This document shows positions 58,689 to 64,000 of a stretch of 64,000 nt of DNA, piece by piece. The DNA lies in contig NZ_OY771430.1 in NCBI RefSeq assembly GCF_963674565.1, forward strand, positions 2,914,001 to 2,978,000, written 5' to 3'. A program made the translations under genes and the position numbers. The first letter of the stretch is position 1. The number at the start of each line of letters is the position of its first letter. Below the pieces are notes generated by a model that saw only the letters and a list, made by a program, of their open reading frames with translations, did not search any database and had not been told where the DNA came from. Source of the stretch: an uncultured Carboxylicivirga sp. (GTDB taxonomy: Bacteria > Bacteroidota > Bacteroidia > Bacteroidales > Marinilabiliaceae).

Positions 58689-59543
58689 ATGAATGTTGTT
58701 CTGATAACTATAATCTCACTTGGTGCATTAGGAACTTTGTCGGCCATAATATTATACTTTGTGGCTCAAAAATTCAAGGTTTTTGAAGATCCCAGGATTG
58801 ACCAGGTTGAAGAGGTTTTGCCCGCTGCCAATTGTGGTGGATGTGGATTCCCGGGCTGTAGAGCTTTTGCAGAAGCATTGGTGAAGGCCGATGACATTTC
58901 GAATCTTAATTGTCCGGTTGGTGGAGCTGATACCATGAGTGCTGCTGCCGGTATTTTAGGAAAAGAAGTTGCTGCTGCTGCCCCAATGGTTGCTGTTGTT
59001 CGATGTAACGGTACGTGCGATAACCGTCCGAAGACTTCGAAATACGATGGTGCTTCATCCTGTACCATTGCTTCTTCGTTGTACGGCGGTGATACTGGTT
59101 GTTCCTATGGTTGCCTTGGTTTGGGTGAATGTGTGGATGCCTGTAATTTTAATGCCATGTACATGGATGAAAAAACAGGTCTTCCGGTCATTATCGAAGA
59201 CAATTGCGTGTCATGTGGAGCTTGTGTTACAGCTTGTCCTAAAAACATTATTGAATTACGTAAAAAAGGACCTAAGAGCCGACGCATCTATGTTTCATGT
59301 GTTAATAAGGACAAGGGAGCACCGGCTAAAAAAGCTTGTTCAGCAGCTTGTATTGGTTGCGGAAAATGTGTTAAGGCATGTCCTTTCGAAGCAATTACCT
59401 TGGAAAACAATCTTGCATACATCGATTACGAAAAATGTAAGTTATGTCGCAAGTGTGTGGATGTTTGTCCTACCAATGCCATTACTGAACTGAATTTTCC
59501 ACCTAAGAAACCTAAGGTAGAAACTGCAGAAGCAGCAGAATAG
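58689..59543 (+). CDS. rnfB: Rnf complex subunit B (electron-input ferredoxin subunit)
   Basis: An N-terminal TM helix (residues about 5-25) is followed by an Fe-S domain with CGGCGFPGC, CNGTCDNRPK, and several ferredoxin sites: CSYGCLGLGECVDAC, CVSCGACVTACPKN, CIGCGKCVKACPF and CKLCRKCVDVCPTN. It accepts electrons from reduced ferredoxin and feeds them to RnfC or RnfD/G. 284 residues, normal. The start ATG at 58689 has no Shine-Dalgarno. Confidence 0.97.
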   Translation: MNVVLITIISLGALGTLSAIILYFVAQKFKVFEDPRIDQVEEVLPAANCGGCGFPGCRAFAEALVKADDISNLNCPVGGADTMSAAAGILGKEVAAAAPMVAVVRCNGTCDNRPKTSKYDGASSCTIASSLYGGDTGCSYGCLGLGECVDACNFNAMYMDEKTGLPVIIEDNCVSCGACVTACPKNIIELRKKGPKSRRIYVSCVNKDKGAPAKKACSAACIGCGKCVKACPFEAITLENNLAYIDYEKCKLCRKCVDVCPTNAITELNFPPKKPKVETAEAAE

Positions 59544-59587
59544 AGATAATTAAAGTCATTGAAAACAAAAATAAAATAGGAGGACCA

Positions 59588-60919
59588 ATGTTAAAAACAT
59601 TCTCACTTGGAGGGGTTCATCCGGAAGAAAATAAATTCTCTGCCGGTAAAAAGATTGAAGTCTTGCCCATCCCCGAACAAGTTTCGGTTCCTATTGCTCA
59701 ACATATCGGAGCTCCGTCCGAACCCGTTGTACAAAAAGGCGACGAGGTAAAGGTGGGTCAGTTAATAGCCAAATCAACCGGATTTGTATCAGCCAATATT
59801 CATTCTCCTGTATCAGGGAAAGTATTTAAAATTGATGACATACTGGATGCAAGTGGATACAAGCGTAAGGCTATCATCATTAATGTTGAAGGCGATGAAT
59901 GGGATGAAACCATCAATCGTTCTGATGAACTAATTACAGAAATCTCATTATCTCCTGAAGAAATCGTTAAAAAGATTGGAGAGGCAGGAATAGTTGGTTT
60001 GGGAGGTGCAACGTTCCCGGCTCATGTTAAGCTTTCAGTACCTCCGGGTAAAAAATGTGATATTCTGATTTTAAATGCAGTTGAGTGTGAACCTTATCTT
60101 ACAGCCGACCATCAGTTGATGATGGAAAAAGGTGAAGAGATAATGGTAGGAACTCAAATTTTAATGACGGCTTTAGGAGTTGACAAAGCAGTTATTGGCA
60201 TCGAAAATAACAAGCCGGACGCCATTGCTCACATGAGCGAACTGGCCAAAAAATATAATGGCATTACAGTCGAATCATTAAAAGTTCAATATCCTCAGGG
60301 AGGTGAAAAACAATTGATTGATGCCTGTATCAAACGCCAGGTACCTTCTGGCAAATTGCCTATTGAGGTTGGTGCAGTTGTGCAAAACGTCGGCACAACC
60401 TATGCTGTTTACGAAGCTATTCAGAAAAACAAGCCTTTATTTGAGCGAGTGGTTACAGTAACAGGTAAATCGGTTACCAAGCCTTCTAACTTTATGACAC
60501 GGGTTGGTACACCTATCTCGCAACTAATTGAAGCTGCAGGTGGATTACCTGAAGATACAGGTAAAGTAATTGGTGGCGGACCAATGATGGGAAAGGCACT
60601 TACTTCGATTGACGTACCTGTTACCAAAGGAAGTTCAGGTATATTAATAATGCCTGAAAAAATTGCTACCCGCAAACCAATTGAAAACTGTATCCGATGC
60701 AGCAAATGTGTTTCTGTTTGTCCAATGGGCTTATCTCCATATTTGTTGATGACTGTTTCGGATAAAGCCATTTGGGACAGAGCAGAGGAAGAAAAAATCA
60801 TGGACTGCATTGAGTGTGGCTCATGTAGTTTCACCTGCCCTGCCAGCCGACCATTACTTGATTACATTCGTTTAGGAAAAGGCAAAGTTGGTCAAATCAT
60901 GCGAAGCAGAACAAAATAA
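59588..60919 (+). CDS. rnfC: Rnf complex subunit C (NADH-binding)
   Basis: The N-terminal region (LPIPEQVSVPIAQHIGAPSEP) and the Gly-rich FMN/NADH segment GEAGIVGLGGATFPAHVKLS, followed by two Fe-S motifs CIRCSKCVSVCP and CIECGSCSFTCP, identify RnfC. It binds NADH at the membrane and exchanges electrons with RnfB. A perfect AGGAGG four bases before the ATG at 59588 is unusual for this phylum. 443 residues. Confidence 0.97.
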   Translation: MLKTFSLGGVHPEENKFSAGKKIEVLPIPEQVSVPIAQHIGAPSEPVVQKGDEVKVGQLIAKSTGFVSANIHSPVSGKVFKIDDILDASGYKRKAIIINVEGDEWDETINRSDELITEISLSPEEIVKKIGEAGIVGLGGATFPAHVKLSVPPGKKCDILILNAVECEPYLTADHQLMMEKGEEIMVGTQILMTALGVDKAVIGIENNKPDAIAHMSELAKKYNGITVESLKVQYPQGGEKQLIDACIKRQVPSGKLPIEVGAVVQNVGTTYAVYEAIQKNKPLFERVVTVTGKSVTKPSNFMTRVGTPISQLIEAAGGLPEDTGKVIGGGPMMGKALTSIDVPVTKGSSGILIMPEKIATRKPIENCIRCSKCVSVCPMGLSPYLLMTVSDKAIWDRAEEEKIMDCIECGSCSFTCPASRPLLDYIRLGKGKVGQIMRSRTK

Positions 60920-60944
60920 GTAGAACGAATAATAACATACTAAT

Positions 60945-61949
60945 ATGAACACGTTAACCGTATCACCTTCACCGCATGTACACAGTGGCGACTCTGTGAA
61001 GAAAAACATGTACGGGGTGATTTTAGCCTTGCTTCCGGCGCTGGCAGCCTCGCTCTATTATTTTGGGTTAGGCGCATTGATTGTGACGCTGGCAGCTGTG
61101 ATTTCATGTGTATTTTTTGAGTGGGCTATTCAAAAGTTTTTATTGAAAACTCAACCATCAATTATAGATGGATCAGCAGCTTTAACCGGACTGCTTTTAG
61201 CCTTTAACTTACCTACCAATATGCCAATCTGGATCATTATAATTGGTAGTTTGGTTGCCATCGGTATTGGTAAAATGTCTTTTGGTGGATTAGGAAACAA
61301 TATTTTTAATCCGGCTTTGGTAGGTCGTGTATTTTTATTGATTTCTTTCCCGGTCCAAATGACATCATGGCCGGAGCAAAGTAAGAACTTAACAACCTAT
61401 TTAGATGCCACTACCGGTGCAACACCGCTTTCAATTATGAAAGAAGGATTGGCCAATGGCGAATCTGTTAGCACATTAATGTCTAAAGTTCCTTCTGTTA
61501 CCGAACTCTTTGTTGGAAATATGGGTGGTTCAGCAGGCGAAATAGCAGCAGTTGCACTTTTGATTGGATTGATATTTATGTTGATTCGAAAAATCATAAC
61601 ATGGCATATTCCTGTTTCAGTGATTGGTACTATCATTATTTTCACCGGGATATTGCATTTGGCGAATCCTGAAGCTTATGCCGGTCCTTTGTTTCACATT
61701 TTAACGGGTGGTGTAATGCTGGGAGCTATCTTTATGGCTACCGATTATGTTAGTTCTCCCATGTCAAAAAAAGGAATGATAATTTTCGGTATTGGTATTG
61801 GATTCATAACAGTTATCATTCGTATTTTCGGAGCCTATCCTGAGGGAGTATCATTTGCGATTCTTATAATGAACGGTTTCGTACCGTTAATTGATAAATA
61901 CATCAAGCCAAAACGTTTTGGTGAGGTAGTAAAAACAGCAGGTAAATAA
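60945..61949 (+). CDS. rnfD: Rnf complex subunit D
   Basis: A multi-pass membrane protein with the covalent FMN site: the Thr of ATTGATPLSIMK is the flavin attachment. SPHVHSGDSVKKNMYGV is the family's N-terminus and NPALVGRVFLLISFP its middle. RnfD takes part in ion translocation with RnfG. 334 residues. No Shine-Dalgarno; start 25 bases after rnfC. Confidence 0.97.
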   Translation: MNTLTVSPSPHVHSGDSVKKNMYGVILALLPALAASLYYFGLGALIVTLAAVISCVFFEWAIQKFLLKTQPSIIDGSAALTGLLLAFNLPTNMPIWIIIIGSLVAIGIGKMSFGGLGNNIFNPALVGRVFLLISFPVQMTSWPEQSKNLTTYLDATTGATPLSIMKEGLANGESVSTLMSKVPSVTELFVGNMGGSAGEIAAVALLIGLIFMLIRKIITWHIPVSVIGTIIIFTGILHLANPEAYAGPLFHILTGGVMLGAIFMATDYVSSPMSKKGMIIFGIGIGFITVIIRIFGAYPEGVSFAILIMNGFVPLIDKYIKPKRFGEVVKTAGK

Positions 61950-61955
61950 ATAATC

Positions 61956-62600
61956 ATGGCAAAAACAGAATCAACTCTAAAAAACATGGTTCTTACCCTG
62001 CTGGTCATTACAGGTATAGCAGGGGCCTCGTTGGGTTCGATGTACGAATTAACGAAAGAGCCTATTGCAGCTGCCAAATTAGCTAAACAGCAGGCAGCTA
62101 TCAAACAAGTAGTTCCGGAATTCAATAATAATCCAGGAGAAGAAGTATTCGAAGCCACATCAAAAGAAGGCTTTACACTTAAATTCTTTCCTGCGAAAAA
62201 AGATGGTGAATTGGTTGGAACAGCCATCGAAACCATGACTAATAAAGGATTTGGTGGAAATGTTCGATTAATGATAGGTTTTAAACCTGATGGTACCATC
62301 ATTAATTACCAGGTATTGGAACACACGGAAACGCCTGGTTTAGGAACCAAAATGGATGAATGGTTTAAAACGGATAAAGGTAACCAAAGTGTTATCAATA
62401 AAAATCCAGGCAAAAACAAATTAACAGTCAGTAAAGATGGTGGTGAAGTAGATGCAATTACTGCTGCTACCATCAGTTCGCGTGCCTTTTTAGATGCGGT
62501 ACGTGTGGCTTTCGAAACTTATAACCAAAACAATAACAACCCTAAAGCTGATTCGGCTCCTGCGGTTGAGGAAGGAGGTAACAATGAATCAGTGGAGTAA
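61956..62600 (+). CDS. rnfG: Rnf complex subunit G (FMN-binding)
   Basis: One N-terminal TM helix (LVLTLLVITGIAGASLGSMY) leads into a periplasmic FMN-binding domain. The Thr of TAATISSRAFLDAV is the covalent FMN site; HTETPGLGTKMDEWF is the family signature. The tail (about residues 190-214) is low-complexity Asn/Glu-rich. 214 residues. The C-terminus overlaps the rnfE start by 17 bases. Confidence 0.97.
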   Translation: MAKTESTLKNMVLTLLVITGIAGASLGSMYELTKEPIAAAKLAKQQAAIKQVVPEFNNNPGEEVFEATSKEGFTLKFFPAKKDGELVGTAIETMTNKGFGGNVRLMIGFKPDGTIINYQVLEHTETPGLGTKMDEWFKTDKGNQSVINKNPGKNKLTVSKDGGEVDAITAATISSRAFLDAVRVAFETYNQNNNNPKADSAPAVEEGGNNESVE

Positions 62601-63171
62601 TTTCTCAAAAGGTTTCTTTAAAGAAAATGCCGTATTTACCTTGCTATTAGGTATGTGTCCGACATTGGGAGTAACCTCTTCGGCATCTAACGGATTAGGA
62701 ATGGGACTAGCCACTACCTTCGTTTTGGTGATGTCTAACCTTGTGATTTCTTTAATCAAGAATTTAATTCCTGACAAAGTTCGTATTCCTGCTTTCATTG
62801 TGGTTATCGCAACCTTTGTAACGGTAGTTCAAATGGCAATGGAAGCTTATGTTCCAGCATTATTCGAATCACTGGGATTGTTTATTCCTCTTATTGTGGT
62901 AAACTGTATTGTTTTAGGTCGTGCTGAATCATTTGCATCGAAGAACAATCCTATCTCATCTATTATTGATGGTTTGGGAATGGGACTTGGTTTTGCAATG
63001 GCTTTAACCATTTTAGGTTCTGTACGTGAGTTATTGGGCAGTGGTAAAATGTTTGGTGTATCCATCTACCCGGAAGACTATGGTATGCTGGTATTTGTAT
63101 TGGCTCCAGGAGCATTTATTGCTTTAGGATACCTGATCGCCTTTATTAATCGTGTTAAAAAAACAGCTTAG
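62584..63171 (+). CDS. rnfE: Rnf complex subunit E
   Basis: A six-helix membrane protein starting MNQWSNFSKGFFKENAVFTL with LGMCPTLGVTSSASNGLGMG and NCIVLGRAESFASKNN, characteristic of RnfE/NqrD. The ATG at 62584 follows a perfect AGGAGG and gives the normal 195 residues; a longer frame upstream is inside rnfG. With RnfA it forms the ion-conducting core. Confidence 0.97.
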   Translation: MNQWSNFSKGFFKENAVFTLLLGMCPTLGVTSSASNGLGMGLATTFVLVMSNLVISLIKNLIPDKVRIPAFIVVIATFVTVVQMAMEAYVPALFESLGLFIPLIVVNCIVLGRAESFASKNNPISSIIDGLGMGLGFAMALTILGSVRELLGSGKMFGVSIYPEDYGMLVFVLAPGAFIALGYLIAFINRVKKTA

Positions 63172-63182
63172 GAGGATAGATT

Positions 63183-63755
63183 ATGGAATTTGTATTGTTA
63201 ATGATTTCGGCCATCTTTGTTAATAACATTGTATTGAGCCAATTCCTTGGAATTTGTCCATTCCTGGGTGTTTCAAAAAAGATATCAACGGGTGTAGGTA
63301 TGACAGGTGCTGTTACCTTTGTAATGGTTATTGCCACTGTTGTTACATACCTTTTACAGAAATATGTTCTGGATGCGTTTGGGGTTGGATACCTTCAAAC
63401 CATCTCCTTTATTTTAGTAATTGCAGCCTTAGTACAGTTAGTAGAAATCATCTTAAAAAAAGTGAGCCCTCCATTGTATCAGGCTCTAGGAGTATTTCTG
63501 CCTTTAATAACAACTAACTGTGCTATCTTAGGTGTTGCAATTATGACCATTCAGAAAGACTATGACTTAGTTCACGCTGTTGTATTCTCAGCTTCTACTG
63601 CACTAGGTTTTGGTTTAGCATTAATTACCTTTGCAGGAATTCGCGAGCAACTGGATTTAATGGATGTACCAAAAGGGATGAAAGGTACCCCAATCGCCTT
63701 AATTGTTGCAGGGTTACTTGCCATGGCCTTTATGGGTTTCTCTGGAATTGTTTAA
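63183..63755 (+). CDS. rnfA: Rnf complex subunit A
   Basis: A six-helix membrane protein, homolog of RnfE: NNIVLSQFLGICPFLGVSKK carries the Cys that helps bind the shared 2Fe-2S cluster, and TTNCAILGVAI is the mirrored motif. 190 residues, complete. A perfect AGGAGG lies seven bases before the ATG at 63183. It is the last gene of the operon; a terminator follows. Confidence 0.97.
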   Translation: MEFVLLMISAIFVNNIVLSQFLGICPFLGVSKKISTGVGMTGAVTFVMVIATVVTYLLQKYVLDAFGVGYLQTISFILVIAALVQLVEIILKKVSPPLYQALGVFLPLITTNCAILGVAIMTIQKDYDLVHAVVFSASTALGFGLALITFAGIREQLDLMDVPKGMKGTPIALIVAGLLAMAFMGFSGIV

Positions 63756-63783
63756 GAATAAAAAAGTGTTTAAATAGATAGAT

Positions 63784-63813
63784 AAAGAGAGGTCATTTGA
63801 CTTCTCTTTTTTT
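63784..63813. terminator. Terminator between rnfA and the histidine kinase gene
   Basis: AAAGAGAGGTCA and TGACTTCTCTTT pair over 12 bases with one G-U, loop of two bases, then a run of T. It ends both converging genes. Confidence 0.85.
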
Positions 63814-64000
63814 AGCTTAAAACACGAGGAAGAACAAAGCTAAACTCAGTTCCTTCATCAACTTTTGATTCAACATGAATATGGCCACCTAACAGTTCAA
63901 CATATGCTTTGGTGATAGCCAAACCAAGTCCGGTCCCACCCTTCTTGACATCTGCATCTTTGGCTTGCCAGAAACGGTCAAAAATAAAATCCACATTATC
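63812..64000 (-). CDS. Sensor histidine kinase, C-terminal fragment (cut by right edge)
   Basis: The open frame continues past base 64000. The visible 62 residues are the end of a HATPase_c domain: IFDRFWQAKDADVKKGGTGL with the F-box and GTGLGLAI G2 motif, then the usual GGHIHVESKVDEGTEFSFVL. The sensing part and partner regulator lie outside the window. Confidence 0.92.
   Translation of the reverse strand, partial: DNVDFIFDRFWQAKDADVKKGGTGLGLAITKAYVELLGGHIHVESKVDEGTEFSFVLPRVLS

Noticed and set aside
58969..59493. A 174-codon plus-strand frame within rnfB
   Set aside because: It is out of frame with the Fe-S motifs of rnfB; it is a shadow of biased codon use.
61835..62302. A 155-codon antisense frame across rnfD and rnfG
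   Set aside because: It is a shadow of two strongly conserved coding genes in the other orientation.

Overview
The window looks like chromosomal DNA of a Bacteroidota bacterium, most likely an anaerobic or facultative member of the Bacteroidales/Marinilabiliales group. Support: promoters of the TTTG / TAnnTTTG type instead of -35/-10 boxes, few Shine-Dalgarno sites although the 16S 3' end keeps an intact anti-SD, a subtilase with a type IX secretion C-terminal domain, lineage-typical small families (DUF2795, DUF4783, DUF5692), an OstA-like lipopolysaccharide-transport protein, and a complete Rnf complex beside a glycyl radical enzyme. The genus cannot be fixed from sequence reading alone. I see no prophage, transposase, integrase or CRISPR array.

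Layout. 1-2.0 kb: an outer-membrane porin cut by the left edge, a short ModE-like regulator with three exact copies of a putative operator between them, and a CDF metal exporter. 2.0-8.2 kb: a minus-strand run of envelope and degradative genes (DinB-like, DUF1287, beta-helix protein, M24 peptidase, alpha/beta hydrolase, beta-lactamase-like lipoprotein). 8.2-8.86 kb: gene-free, with a structured minus-strand element that resembles an attenuator or small RNA. 8.86-12.4 kb: a glycyl radical enzyme, best read as trans-4-hydroxyproline dehydratase, and its radical-SAM activase. 13.3-18 kb: an rRNA methyltransferase, a flavin oxidoreductase and a paired M16 protease. 18-22.3 kb: RelA/SpoT, Fur and PurA. 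22.4-34 kb: mixed housekeeping and regulatory genes, including two paired lipoproteins, nadC, rlmH, a 1,232-residue NtrY-like histidine kinase, a LuxR-type regulator with a non-canonical receiver and a hemerythrin-type (RIC/YtfE) protein.

34.1-40.2 kb: a complete rRNA operon on the minus strand (16S, tRNA-Ile, tRNA-Ala, 23S, 5S) with two tandem promoters. A boxA-like element and a small hairpin occur in the same order ahead of both 16S and 23S. Almost every spacer carries short quasi-periodic repeats (TTAGACA-like and TAGCTAT-like). 40.4-46.3 kb: OstA-like protein, DUF2795, cobalamin adenosyltransferase, an ABC ATPase, a methyltransferase, FKBP and a cysteine-rich protein of unknown function. 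46.8-55.8 kb is the most accessory-looking region: a TPR protein, a Crp/Fnr-family regulator followed by a perfect 20-bp palindrome in the promoter of a DUF5692 membrane protein, a T9SS-exported subtilase, two unrecognised lipoproteins and a second LuxR regulator with a non-canonical receiver.

55.9-63.8 kb: recG, then rseC-rnfBCDGEA, the ferredoxin:NAD+ oxidoreductase that couples redox energy to an ion gradient. The right edge cuts a sensor histidine kinase. No single large undescribed system is evident. The best leads are the ModE-like/porin operator array, the 8.35-8.53 kb structured element, the Crp/DUF5692 palindrome, the spacer repeats and the cysteine-rich protein at 45 kb.
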